Source: Rufibacter roseus (lineage in GTDB: Bacteria > Bacteroidota > Bacteroidia > Cytophagales > Hymenobacteraceae). From it: DNA of 64,000 bases. The notes under the pieces were generated by a model, which was given only the letters and a program-made list of their open reading frames with translations, did not search any database and was not told the DNA's origin. Position numbers and translations under genes: made by a program. The DNA is taken from the NCBI RefSeq assembly GCF_001647285.1, contig NZ_LRML01000002.1, forward strand, positions 372,001 through 436,000, written 5' to 3'. Positions within the stretch are counted from its first letter, which is position 1; every line of letters starts with the position of its first letter. Shown here one piece after another: positions 39,987 to 48,999 of the stretch.

Positions 39987-41273
39987 TTATGCTTTTGACT
40001 TATGCCCGAAAGTGGCATAGTACAGAACAAACAGGTAACAAGGCACACAAATCCAATAGGCCTGCTGCGGATTCCAATGATCGGCTAACGCACCGTACAA
40101 CAGTGGCAATACGGCGCCACCGGCCAGTGCCATAATTAAAAACGAAGAGCCTATCTTGGTAAATCTGCCCAAACCTTTAATGGCTAAAGGCCAAATGGCC
40201 GGAAAAACCAAAGCGTTTGCCAACCCTAACAAAGAGATGAACACAACAGATGTTACCCCGGTTGAAAATATAGCTGCAATAGTAAACAATACCCCCACCA
40301 CAGCACTAATCTGCAGAGCCTTTTCTTGTGAAATGAATTTAGGTATAACCACAATACCTATCAAATAGCCAGCAATCATGGCAAACAGGGTACAGGTGGT
40401 AAAGAATTTAGCCGTAGCAAATGGAATTCCTTGCGTAGCACCATAGCTAATGATGGTGTCTCCGGCAATTACTTCCACCCCTACATATAAAAACATGGCT
40501 ATAGTGCCTAATATCAAAGACTTGAATTGGAAAATACTGGTCTTATTCGTTTTACCAACGGCTACACTTCCATCTTCTTTATCGGTATCAATTTCAGGCA
40601 GAGAAGATTTATACACTATAAAAGCCAAAGTCACCAGAACGGCAATAATCACCAGATACGGAACTACCACCCTCTCAGCCAAAGCGTTCAGTTCTAATGC
40701 TTTTTGAGCAGGATTCATCACCTCCAGTTTCTTCACTAGCACATCTGCATCATTCAGAGCAATGGCACCTAAAATAATAGGCGCCAACGCACCGGCCACT
40801 TTATTGCAAATACCCATAATGCTGATGCGCTTGGCAGCGCTTTCACTGGGGCCCAAAATGGTAATGTAGGGATTAGCGGCAGATTGCAAAACAGCCAAAC
40901 CAGTTCCCTGTACAAATAAACCCAACAAGAACAAGGTATATGTGCGGGTGTAGGCAGCCGGTATAAATATGAGCGCTCCAATGGCCATCACTACCAACCC
41001 TAAAGACATTCCCTTTTTGAATCCGGTTACTTTTAGCACCCAAGCAGAGGGCACTGCCATCACCAGGTAAGAAATATAAAAGGCAAAGGCTACAAAGTAT
41101 GACTCCATGTTGTTCAACTCACAGGCTATCTGCAAGTATGGAATCAACACAGAATTTAGCCATGTGATAAAACCAAAAATAAAGAATAGGCATCCAATAA
41201 TTAGAATTGGGCGAGCCTGCGATTGCTTTGGTTCTATAGTTGTTGGGGTTGAAGAAACAGAAGTGGTAACCAT
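39987..41273 (-). CDS. FucP/GluP-type sugar:proton symporter (MFS)
   Basis: A 428-residue, twelve-helix major-facilitator transporter. Family signatures: CLFFIFGFITWLNSVLIPYL in helix 1 and LQSAANPYITILGPSESAAK followed by RISIMGICNKVAG. This is the FucP/glucose-galactose transporter group, which imports fucose, glucose, galactose or N-acetylhexosamines with protons. In this setting, next to an N-acetylhexosamine kinase operon, HexNAc or galactose is the best guess. It lies 172 bp downstream of the CBM9-like gene and may be part of the same transcript. Confidence 0.88.
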   Translation of the reverse strand: MVTTSVSSTPTTIEPKQSQARPILIIGCLFFIFGFITWLNSVLIPYLQIACELNNMESYFVAFAFYISYLVMAVPSAWVLKVTGFKKGMSLGLVVMAIGALIFIPAAYTRTYTLFLLGLFVQGTGLAVLQSAANPYITILGPSESAAKRISIMGICNKVAGALAPIILGAIALNDADVLVKKLEVMNPAQKALELNALAERVVVPYLVIIAVLVTLAFIVYKSSLPEIDTDKEDGSVAVGKTNKTSIFQFKSLILGTIAMFLYVGVEVIAGDTIISYGATQGIPFATAKFFTTCTLFAMIAGYLIGIVVIPKFISQEKALQISAVVGVLFTIAAIFSTGVTSVVFISLLGLANALVFPAIWPLAIKGLGRFTKIGSSFLIMALAGGAVLPLLYGALADHWNPQQAYWICVPCYLFVLYYATFGHKSKA

Positions 41274-41445
41274 AAAAATAGGAATGATGATGTTTGTTAG
41301 TTTGTTGGGCAGATAAAAATAGCGGAACCTGAATGCTTAGCAATGAAACAGTAAAATGTTTAAACTTTATCCTGTAATATTTACTCAGGCAGAACGTCCC
41401 GCCTTCTCTAGTACAACAGATTCTGCGTTCTTGCCGCTAGTTCAG

Positions 41446-42096
41446 CTACAACAGCTGTAACTCCCCAAAATATTGGGGCAAATGGAAATTGGGCTCCTCT
41501 GACACTACCGGGTTCCAGCTGACATAATGGGGAGTGGGCAAATCATCTCCACATTTATAAAAATTCACTCGGCAACTTTGGTCTTTGATGGCATCAATGT
41601 CATTATAGCAGAAAACAGAGGTGGGTATGATCAAGGTTAGCTCCCACTCTACCACAGGTTTTTCATTTGGCACCGGCACAATGCGCAAAGACGCCGAACG
41701 TCTAATCTGTTTAGTGATGGATTCTGGCAGAAGGGTTCTTTCATACCGGCTTTGTCCGTAACCTACAGTACAAGTGCCCAAACTGTTAAACTCCAGATTA
41801 TAATAAGATGGATCTTGGTTGAAGGTAATAAACCACTCTACACAGCTATCTTTATACACAGGATCAGAATCACGGCGAAAAACCGCTCTCACAGACTCCT
41901 CCCGTACAAAATATTTAATAAAAAGGCAGTCGTGGTTATGCGCGATCACAAACTGCACATCTGGCTTATAGCTATATTCTTTCCATGGGGTGATTGCAAT
42001 GACATTTTTTTCTAATTGGTCCAGCTGCTCAGAAACATCCTGCATGACACTATCATGGTGGAGGTGCTCAAAGAAAGGGGCTTTCAGTTTTTGCAT
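41446..42096 (-). CDS. Cytosolic CBM9-like protein
   Basis: A 216-residue protein with the carbohydrate-binding family 9-like fold: VIAITPWKEYSYKPDVQFVI (split), CLFIKYFVREESVRAVF, DSCVEWFITFNQDPSYYNLEFNS (split at FNQ), and HYVSWNPVVSEEPNFHLPQYFGEL. There is no signal peptide or catalytic domain, so it seems to act in the cytoplasm, which is unusual for a CBM. It starts eight bases after the sugar-kinase stop. Its partner may be a phosphorylated or nucleotide sugar, or it may have a regulatory job; both are guesses. Confidence 0.8.
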   Translation of the reverse strand: MQKLKAPFFEHLHHDSVMQDVSEQLDQLEKNVIAITPWKEYSYKPDVQFVIAHNHDCLFIKYFVREESVRAVFRRDSDPVYKDSCVEWFITFNQDPSYYNLEFNSLGTCTVGYGQSRYERTLLPESITKQIRRSASLRIVPVPNEKPVVEWELTLIIPTSVFCYNDIDAIKDQSCRVNFYKCGDDLPTPHYVSWNPVVSEEPNFHLPQYFGELQLL

Positions 42097-42104
42097 ATAA
42101 ATCC

Positions 42105-43253
42105 TTATTTGGATGTAACTGTCGCTACTTCCTTACAATTCTTGGCCACCTCCCCAATAATGTCTCTTAACAAGTCATATTGTTCTTCTAATTTCCGGAC
42201 TAACTGAAACTGCGCACGCGCACGCTGCAGGTTATGCCCCTTATGGTGGATTTTGTAGTAATTATCTCCGTCTATGTAATCGGTTAGAAATCGTAAGCCC
42301 ATAATAAAGGGCAACAACAACACGCCGTGAGACAGTGATTCTATTTCGGTTCGGGTAAGAGAATGACCTGTTTCTTCTAAAAAACCTTCCGTAAACCCTC
42401 TGAACAAGTCAACGCTTATCTGAATTTCTTCTAAGTCTGGCTCGTCTTCCGGGGCTGTGTTAATGGTTGTTCTTATGGCATCACCAAAATCATAGGCCAC
42501 AAATCCAGGCATAACAGTATCCAGGTCTACCACACATTGTGCTTTGTCATTTTTATCAAGCAACACATTGTTAAACTTTGTGTCGTTGTGGGTGATGCGC
42601 AGCGGCAACTTACCAGCCTTACCTAACTTATAAATGGCGCTCATGGCTTCCGCTCTCTCCTCCACAAAGGCTATTTCAGTTTTCACTTCAGCAACCCTGT
42701 TTACGGGGTCTTTTTGAAGTACTTCATGATATAACCGAAGCCTGTTTACCACATTATGGAAATCTGGAATGGTGTCATGAAGTAGGTGAACCGGCAAATC
42801 TGCCAAGAGCGCCTGAAAGCGACCAAAAGCCTTACCGCCTTCATAAGCCAATTCTGCGGTTTTCACTACATCATAGGTGAAAGTGTCGGGAATGAAGTGG
42901 TACACCCGCCAAAAGCTGCCGTCGTTATCTTTGTAGTACCATTCCCGCTCCTTCGTAGAAACCAAGGTTAACACTTCTTGCTCCGGGTCAGCACCTGATA
43001 GATGCTCCAGCTTTTTCCGAAGATGGCTTGTTACAACCTGAATATTTTCCATCAGGGCCGGAATGTTTTTAAATACATTATGATTAATGCATTGTAATAA
43101 ATAATCTGGCTCTCCTTCTTTTAAGTTCTTTACATGATAAGTGTCATGGATATGCCCTGAACCAAAAGGCTCTACATCGCCTACTGTTCCTTGTATAGCA
43201 AACTTTGATAGGATCTCGAATAATTTATTACTTGCCTTTTCTACTACTACCAT
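42105..43253 (-). CDS. nahK: N-acetylhexosamine 1-kinase-like (APH fold)
   Basis: A 382-residue kinase of the aminoglycoside-phosphotransferase/choline-kinase fold. P-loop-like FGSGHIHDTYHV (30-41), YLLQCINHNVF, catalytic loop ITHNDTKFNNVLLD with D224, and metal-binding VVDLDTVMPG with D243/D245. This matches the NahK/LnpB group, which phosphorylates GlcNAc or GalNAc at C1, giving HexNAc-1-phosphate. The next gene upstream is a sugar-1-phosphate nucleotidyltransferase only five bases away, which supports the assignment. Together they bypass the usual GlcNAc-6-phosphate route. Confidence 0.82.
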   Translation of the reverse strand: MVVVEKASNKLFEILSKFAIQGTVGDVEPFGSGHIHDTYHVKNLKEGEPDYLLQCINHNVFKNIPALMENIQVVTSHLRKKLEHLSGADPEQEVLTLVSTKEREWYYKDNDGSFWRVYHFIPDTFTYDVVKTAELAYEGGKAFGRFQALLADLPVHLLHDTIPDFHNVVNRLRLYHEVLQKDPVNRVAEVKTEIAFVEERAEAMSAIYKLGKAGKLPLRITHNDTKFNNVLLDKNDKAQCVVDLDTVMPGFVAYDFGDAIRTTINTAPEDEPDLEEIQISVDLFRGFTEGFLEETGHSLTRTEIESLSHGVLLLPFIMGLRFLTDYIDGDNYYKIHHKGHNLQRARAQFQLVRKLEEQYDLLRDIIGEVAKNCKEVATVTSK

Positions 43254-43258
43254 CTTTT

Positions 43259-44185
43259 TTAGGCTTCTTGTAAGTTTTTATTCCATAAATTTTTCGGATA
43301 TACACCCGCATCAATGAGACTGCGCAGGGTATTGACCGCAATAGGTTTATCTTCTGGATACGTGACTCCAAACCACTTCTCAGGTGATGAAAGCACTCGA
43401 ACCTTAGCACGCCCTGACTGCACCAAGGCATCTACCACTCTGGGTAAATAACATTCAGCTTTCGGATCTGGGCTATCAGCTTGTTCTTTGATGAAGTTTG
43501 TCAGGTACTCTTCAAAAAAGGGAAGAACTGCAGGAGGAAAACCCATCATGTTCATAGAAACCACCTCATCGCCGGTTAGAGCCACCTCCTGCCCATTATC
43601 CAAGGCGACGATGCCTTTATTTTCTTTGGCTATATGCGTTTGCTCTGTGACACTCTGCAGATACCCATCAGGGGCAACTTCACAAATCCCTCTGGAAACA
43701 GCCCCAAACTCTGATAAAGTATTGGCTAACGTATATCCTACCAGCCCTATTTCCTGATCTGGGTTGGAGGTCAAGAATTTACTTATTATCTCAAATGAAC
43801 TGAACCCGTAAAAGTCATCTCCGTTGATAACCGCAAATGGTTCACTGATTTTAGTTCCGGCTACCCAAATAGCATGAGCGGTTCCCCAAGGCTTCACCCT
43901 GCCAGGAGGCACTTGCAAACCAGCGGGCAGAATATCCAATTCCTGCAGCACATAATCCACTTCTATTTGGCCACTGAACTTACCAAGCATAATAGCCTTA
44001 AATTCCTCCTCAATAGACTTCCGGATTACGAACAACACTTTCCCAAAGCCAGCCCTAATGGCATCATATACAGAATAATCAATAATTGTCTCACCATTAG
44101 GCCCAAAGGCATCTATCTGCTTTAAGCTTCCGTACCTGCTGCCCATACCTGCGGCCAACACTAATAAAGTGGGTTTATGATGCAT
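43259..44185 (-). CDS. Sugar-1-phosphate nucleotidyltransferase
   Basis: A 308-residue NTP transferase. N-terminal nucleotide-binding signature LVLAAGMGSRYGSLKQIDAF, sugar-binding VKPWGTAHAIWVA, metal-binding VINGDDFYG, and C-terminal EKWFGVTYPEDKPIAVNTLR. It joins a nucleotide to a sugar-1-phosphate. Placement ahead of the N-acetylhexosamine 1-kinase suggests the substrate is HexNAc-1-P, giving UDP-HexNAc, but the sequence alone does not prove base or sugar. First gene of a tightly packed set (nucleotidyltransferase, kinase, CBM9-like) with an operator-like site 177 bp upstream. Confidence 0.82.
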   Translation of the reverse strand: MHHKPTLLVLAAGMGSRYGSLKQIDAFGPNGETIIDYSVYDAIRAGFGKVLFVIRKSIEEEFKAIMLGKFSGQIEVDYVLQELDILPAGLQVPPGRVKPWGTAHAIWVAGTKISEPFAVINGDDFYGFSSFEIISKFLTSNPDQEIGLVGYTLANTLSEFGAVSRGICEVAPDGYLQSVTEQTHIAKENKGIVALDNGQEVALTGDEVVSMNMMGFPPAVLPFFEEYLTNFIKEQADSPDPKAECYLPRVVDALVQSGRAKVRVLSSPEKWFGVTYPEDKPIAVNTLRSLIDAGVYPKNLWNKNLQEA

Positions 44186-44361
44186 GTATCTTCTATTATC
44201 AAATCGAGAAATAAATAAATCGATATCCTCTTACCAGCTTTCTTTGAAGGCAATTGGGGTCCTTTTTTCAGAAATCATCTGCAACGCTCCTGAAATCAAC
44301 TAAGCCAACTTCCTGTAATCATTTGAAATATTACCTATTCAAACAAAATCCTTTGCTTTGT

Positions 44362-44374
44362 TTTCTCGAGCACA
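44362..44374. promoter_or_regulatory. Operator-like half-site upstream of the nucleotidyltransferase-kinase set
   Basis: TTTCTCGAGCACA. The right half CGAGCACA is identical to the sites at 51718 and 56262; the left half is poor. Confidence 0.5.
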
Positions 44375-44599
44375 AGGCGCAGGGTGTTTTTCAAACTTCT
44401 TAAAGCCGCACCCGGCAAGTAGGTCGCTGTGACTTCTATCAATAGTGGAGGCAGCACCTATATCTTATTCCAACTTGCCGCAAAATCCTTAAATCACGCC
44501 TCCTGTAAACAGCAAACACTCCACCTTTACAGCATTATTATACATTTCCGTTCTAAAAATATACATCATTGATGTAACAAACAACAAAAACCATAAAAA

Positions 44600-44643
44600 T
44601 GTGCTCGAACACTCTAAGAATATTTTATAATGTGTTCGTACAC
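44600..44643. promoter_or_regulatory. Paired operator-like sites upstream of GH3
   Basis: TGTGCTCGAACAC (44600-44612) and TGTGTTCGTACAC (44631-44643). CG centres at 44606 and 44637, 31 bp apart, as at susC and GH109. Confidence 0.7.
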
Positions 44644-44926
44644 TACTATATATTAGAACCCTTACCTGATTAAATTAATCTTCCTACTCCAATTGCATTT
44701 ATACAAGCAAAAAAGTAAATTGCCTTCATAAAAGAGTTCAGGAGCATTTGTTTGTTCTCTTAGACGACTTACTTTACTATATATAGAGAAGCCTAAGCCC
44801 GTAGTGATATAGCAAAGGTTGATTGCTGAGGCAATTGGAAGCTTTGCAATATCCCCTTTATAGCTCTCCTATATTCATTACGACAGTCTTATCAAGTCAC
44901 CATACTTTGCTAAACAATTGCCCGTC

Positions 44927-47329
44927 ATGATCAAAGTAAAACCGCTGGCATTACTGTGTACATTAATAATAGCTTCCTCTTTCCAGAGCGTCCCCTCTCC
45001 CAGCAAAATGGACATCTACCGCAAAGGCTGGATAGATCTGAACAAGAACGGCAGGAAGGACATTTACGAGGACCCTGCGCAGGCGGTGGAGGCACGTGTA
45101 CAGAATTTGTTAAGCCAGATGAGCCTGGAGGAGAAGTCATGCCAAATGGCCACCCTCTACGGATGGCAGCGAATATTAAAAGACCCAGTACCTACCCCAC
45201 AATGGAAAAACGAGATCTGGAAAGATGGAATTGCCAACATTGACGAACATTTGAACGGGTTTATCCAATGGGGGAACATTGACAAGTCAAAATATTCTAC
45301 TGATATAAAGCAGCACGTGGAGGGCATGAACGCCACCCAGCGTTTCTTCATCGAAGAAACCCGGTTGGGTATCCCGGTTGACTTCACAAACGAGGGCATC
45401 AGGGGAATAGAGGCCTATGAAGCTACCGGATTCCCTACGCAACTAAACATGGGCATGACCTGGAACAAGGCGCTGGTGCGGCAGATGGGCCAAATCACGG
45501 GCCGTGAAGCCAGAGCATTAGGATATACCAATGTATATGCCCCCATTCTGGACGTGGCAAGAGACCAACGCTGGGGAAGACTAGAGGAAGTATATGGTGA
45601 AGACCCTTACCTAACTGCCAGGCTTGGCGTAGCCATGACCTTAGGACTGCAGGAAAACAACCAAGTGGCGGCCACGGCCAAGCACTTCGCCGTCTACAGC
45701 GCGAACAAGGGCGCACGGGAAGGCCTTGCCAGGACCGACCCGCAGGTGGCGCCCCGCGAGGTAGAGGACGTGTTGCTGTACCCTTTCAGGAAAGTGATAG
45801 AGGAGGCAGACCTGCAGGGGGTCATGAGCTCCTACAACGATTATGACGGCGTTCCGGTCACCGGCAGCGGGTACTGGCTAACGGACCGATTGAGAAAAGA
45901 CTTCGGGTTCAAGGGGTATGTGGTAAGCGACAGCGACGCGCTGGAGTATCTGGCCACTAAGCACCGCGTGGCAAAAAATCTAAAGGAGGCCGTGTACCAG
46001 GCATTCATGGCAGGATTAAACGTCAGAACCACTTTCTCACGCCCTGACAGCATCATTCTTTATGTGCGCGAACTCAATAAGGAAGGCCGTTTGCCCATGG
46101 AGGTCATAGACAGCCGGGTAGCAGATGTGCTTCGGGTGAAATTTAGAACAGGCTTGTTTGACAAACCTTATGTAGCAAGCCCTAAAGCCACTGAGAAATT
46201 AGTCAACAACACTGCACACCAAGCAGTTGCATTACAGGCTTCAAGAGAAAGCATTGTGTTGCTTAAAAATAAAAACAGCCTGCTTCCGCTAGCTAAAAAC
46301 ACAGGCGCGGTTGCTGTTATAGGACCTAACGCCACCAACGTTGAATATGCTCACACGCACTACGGGCCCTTGGCCTCTAAAAGCGTTAGTATACTGGAGG
46401 GCATTCAAAATAAGGTAGGGGTTGACAAGGTGCTATATAGCAAAGGAAGCGAGCTGGTGGACAAAAGGTGGCCAGAAAGCGAGATTCTGCCAGAAGAACC
46501 AAATGCTGAAGAACAAAAGCTGATCGATGATGCCGTGGCCACAGCAACACGTGCGGACAGAGTTGTTTTAGTTTTAGGAGGGAACACCAGAACCGCAGGC
46601 GAAAACAAGAGCCGCATCAGCCTAGACCTGCCAGGGCACCAGCTGGCGCTGGCAAAAGCCATACAAAAGACAGGAAAACCGGTAGTTGTAGTACTGATTG
46701 GGGCACAGCCCATGACCATTAACTGGATAGACAGAAACATTGACGGAATCATTTACGCCGGCTACCCCGGGGTTAAAGGTGGCACTGCGGTAGCCGACGT
46801 GTTGTTTGGTGACTACAATCCCGGCGGAAAGCTCACTCTTACTTTTCCGAAATCAGTGGGGCAGTTGCCCATGAACTTCCCCACCAAGCCCAACGCCCAG
46901 ACAGATGAGGGCGAGCAGGCCAAGGCAAAGGGGCTGCTTTACCCGTTCGGACACGGCCTGAGCTATACTACCTTTGGTTACTCTCCTTTGCAGATTACGC
47001 CCGAACAGCAAAAAGCTGATGGTACAATTACCATATCGTTAACAGTTACCAACACTGGGAAGGCCGCCGGCGACGAGGTTGTGCAGCTTTACACCAGAGA
47101 CATGTTAAGCTCCGTGACCACCTACGAGAAGAACCTCAGAGGATTCGAGCGCGTCCACCTGAAACCCGGGGAATCCAAAGAAGTGACTTTCACACTGGTG
47201 CCCGACGACCTCAAGCTGTGGAACCGAGAGATGAAGCATGTGGTGGAGCCAGGCGAGTTTGCCATAATGGTGGGCACCTCCTCCGAAAACATAAAGCAAA
47301 GAGGCAAATTCGTGATATCTGCGCCCTGA
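44927..47329 (+). CDS. Glycoside hydrolase family 3 (BglX-like beta-glucosidase/xylosidase)
   Basis: An exported protein of about 800 residues from the ATG at 44927 (an in-frame TTG lies three codons upstream). GH3 N-domain with RLGIPVDFTNEGIRG, YAPILDVARDQRWGRLEE (split), GEDPYLTARLGVAM, ATAKHFAVYSANKG, SSYNDYDGVPV and the nucleophile Asp in YVVSDSDALEYL. The C-domain is followed by a fibronectin III-like domain (LTVTNTGKAAGDEVVQLY). It removes terminal beta-linked sugars; the sugar is not certain. Base composition is patchy: by count 45661-45780 is about 68% GC, while 46201-46320 is about 43%. Divergent from the kinase operon, with the operator pair 284-327 bp upstream; followed by dispersed palindrome copy 9 and GH88. 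Confidence 0.9.
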   Translation: MIKVKPLALLCTLIIASSFQSVPSPSKMDIYRKGWIDLNKNGRKDIYEDPAQAVEARVQNLLSQMSLEEKSCQMATLYGWQRILKDPVPTPQWKNEIWKDGIANIDEHLNGFIQWGNIDKSKYSTDIKQHVEGMNATQRFFIEETRLGIPVDFTNEGIRGIEAYEATGFPTQLNMGMTWNKALVRQMGQITGREARALGYTNVYAPILDVARDQRWGRLEEVYGEDPYLTARLGVAMTLGLQENNQVAATAKHFAVYSANKGAREGLARTDPQVAPREVEDVLLYPFRKVIEEADLQGVMSSYNDYDGVPVTGSGYWLTDRLRKDFGFKGYVVSDSDALEYLATKHRVAKNLKEAVYQAFMAGLNVRTTFSRPDSIILYVRELNKEGRLPMEVIDSRVADVLRVKFRTGLFDKPYVASPKATEKLVNNTAHQAVALQASRESIVLLKNKNSLLPLAKNTGAVAVIGPNATNVEYAHTHYGPLASKSVSILEGIQNKVGVDKVLYSKGSELVDKRWPESEILPEEPNAEEQKLIDDAVATATRADRVVLVLGGNTRTAGENKSRISLDLPGHQLALAKAIQKTGKPVVVVLIGAQPMTINWIDRNIDGIIYAGYPGVKGGTAVADVLFGDYNPGGKLTLTFPKSVGQLPMNFPTKPNAQTDEGEQAKAKGLLYPFGHGLSYTTFGYSPLQITPEQQKADGTITISLTVTNTGKAAGDEVVQLYTRDMLSSVTTYEKNLRGFERVHLKPGESKEVTFTLVPDDLKLWNREMKHVVEPGEFAIMVGTSSENIKQRGKFVISAP

Positions 47330-47347
47330 TTTAACCTATGCAAATAA

Positions 47348-47389
47348 CTTGTTTTAGGGCTGTTTTTAAAAAAATAGCCCTAAAACAAG
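47348..47389. repeat. Dispersed palindromic repeat, copy 9
   Basis: CTTGTTTTAGGGCTGTTTTT and its near-complement AAAAAATAGCCCTAAAACAAG. Between co-directional GH3 and GH88 genes, 19 bp after the GH3 stop. Confidence 0.8.
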
Positions 47390-47474
47390 AAACTCAAATT
47401 GATAACTATCAATCTTAATATTTCACTTTTCACCAAAAACAAACTTTCAGAACTACGTAATTTATTCTTTTACC

Positions 47475-48716
47475 ATGAAAATAGCGTCACTCAATTTTTT
47501 GCTTTGCGCTCTGCTCTCTTTCTTTTCAAACGACAGCAAGAAACTGCAAAAGGCCACTGAGCACACCTTCAACGTTGCCGAAAAGCAATATCAAAACATG
47601 CTTTCCGTGGCACAAGACCTTAAAAAGTACCCTCGTACAACTGCCCCAAACGGCTCACTGAGGTACACTGATATTCATGATTGGACCGGCGGGTTCTGGC
47701 CGGGCTCACTGTGGTATGTATATGAATACACGAAAGATCCGAAATGGCGCGAGGCCGCGGAGCGCTGGACCGAGTCACTTGAGAAAAACCAGTACAATGA
47801 CACCCACCATGACATTGGTTTTATGATGTACTGCAGCTATGGAAACGGCTACAGACTCACCGGAAACCCAAAATACAAGGACATATTGATTCAGTCTGCC
47901 AAAACTCTGATTTCCCGCTTCGACCCTAAAATAGGCCTGATAAAATCCTGGAACGAAAAAATGTCTTGGGACGGCAAAACCATGTTCAAGTATCCGGTTA
48001 TCATAGACAACATGATCAACCTGGAATTACTTTTCTTTGCCACCGAACAAACCGGAGACCCTGTTTACCGGAACGTGGCCATTCAGCACGCGGATAATAC
48101 CTTAAAAAATCACTTCCGGCCAGATTACAGCTCTTACCATGTCGTAAATTATGATGCCGCTACCGGTCAGGTTCTGCATCGTGAAACAAACCAGGGTTTC
48201 TCTGACAACTCCACCTGGGCAAGAGGGCAAGGTTGGGCCATCTATGGTTTCACCGTAGTATACCGTGAAACGAAAGACCCCAAATACTTAGAGGCCGCCA
48301 AAAAAATGGCAGATTTCTACTTAGATCACCCTAACCTTCCTAAAGACAAAATACCTTATTGGGATTTCAACGTTAACCAACCCGGTTTTACACCTAGGTG
48401 GAAGTATGACCCCAATAAACTTTCTTATGTGCCAAGAGACGCCTCTGCCGCCGCTGTGGTTAGCTCAGCTTTAGTAGAGTTAGGTCAGCACCTGGGTTCT
48501 AAAGGACGCAAGTACCAAAAAGGTGCTCAAGACATACTTACCTCATTGGCGAGTGACGACTATTTAGCACAACCTGGTACCAATAACAACTTCCTGTTAA
48601 AACACTCGGTGGGCAGCATGCCACATGGTGTTGAAATTGATGTTCCCTTAGTATACGCCGATTACTACTTCCTGGAAGCCTTGATTCGGAATCAGAAGCT
48701 GGGGAAAAAAAGCTGA
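47475..48716 (+). CDS. Unsaturated glucuronyl hydrolase, GH88
   Basis: A 413-residue alpha/alpha-barrel enzyme with an N-terminal hydrophobic leader (LNFLLCALLSFFS). GH88 signatures: HDWTGGFWPGSLWYVYEY, the catalytic Asp in THHDIGFMMYCSYGNGYRL (D113), VIIDNMINLELLFFAT (D178), HRETNQGFSDNSTWARGQGW (split at SDN), YWDFNVNQPG, and PRDASAAAVVSSAL. It removes 4,5-unsaturated uronic acid from the non-reducing end of lyase products by hydration of the double bond. It pairs functionally with the heparinase-type lyase at 37851. Downstream of GH3 and closed by a terminator at 48743. Confidence 0.92.
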   Translation: MKIASLNFLLCALLSFFSNDSKKLQKATEHTFNVAEKQYQNMLSVAQDLKKYPRTTAPNGSLRYTDIHDWTGGFWPGSLWYVYEYTKDPKWREAAERWTESLEKNQYNDTHHDIGFMMYCSYGNGYRLTGNPKYKDILIQSAKTLISRFDPKIGLIKSWNEKMSWDGKTMFKYPVIIDNMINLELLFFATEQTGDPVYRNVAIQHADNTLKNHFRPDYSSYHVVNYDAATGQVLHRETNQGFSDNSTWARGQGWAIYGFTVVYRETKDPKYLEAAKKMADFYLDHPNLPKDKIPYWDFNVNQPGFTPRWKYDPNKLSYVPRDASAAAVVSSALVELGQHLGSKGRKYQKGAQDILTSLASDDYLAQPGTNNNFLLKHSVGSMPHGVEIDVPLVYADYYFLEALIRNQKLGKKS

Positions 48717-48742
48717 GCAGGTAAGCTAGTTTAAAATAATAA

Positions 48743-48790
48743 GTCCGTGCGTCTCTTTAAATTACCAATATAAGAGACGCACAGACCTTT
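48743..48790 (+). terminator. Terminator after GH88
   Basis: Stem GTGCGTCTCTT/AAGAGACGCAC with an outer GTC/GAC, followed by CCTTTGTTATT. Confidence 0.75.
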
Positions 48791-48945
48791 GTTATTCCCT
48801 GATTTCACTCCAGTTCTATGAGAAATCAACCCGCAAAACTTCAGCGGTGGTTTGATCAATTCATAAAATCAATGCCTCCCTACCCTAATAGTATTGATTC
48901 ACATAGCAGGAGTAGGTTTCAAATCATTTTAGTTTATAATAGAGA

Positions 48946-48999
48946 AATGCCGCTGTTTTAGAGCTGTTTTTCAAAAAACAGCTCTAAAACAGCGGCATT
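48946..48999. repeat. Dispersed palindromic repeat, copy 10
   Basis: A perfect 26-bp stem: AATGCCGCTGTTTTAGAGCT plus GTTTTT, a two-base loop and the full complement. The stem core AGAGCT/AGCTCT differs from other copies but pairs. The outer AATGCCGC/GCGGCATT is unique to this copy. Confidence 0.85.

Larger units (their letters stand above)
44186..44926. other. Divergent promoter region between the kinase set and GH3
   Basis: 741 bp without a gene. One operator-like site (44362-44374) on the side of the nucleotidyltransferase set and a 31-bp-spaced pair (44600-44643) on the GH3 side. The remainder is AT-rich. Confidence 0.6.
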
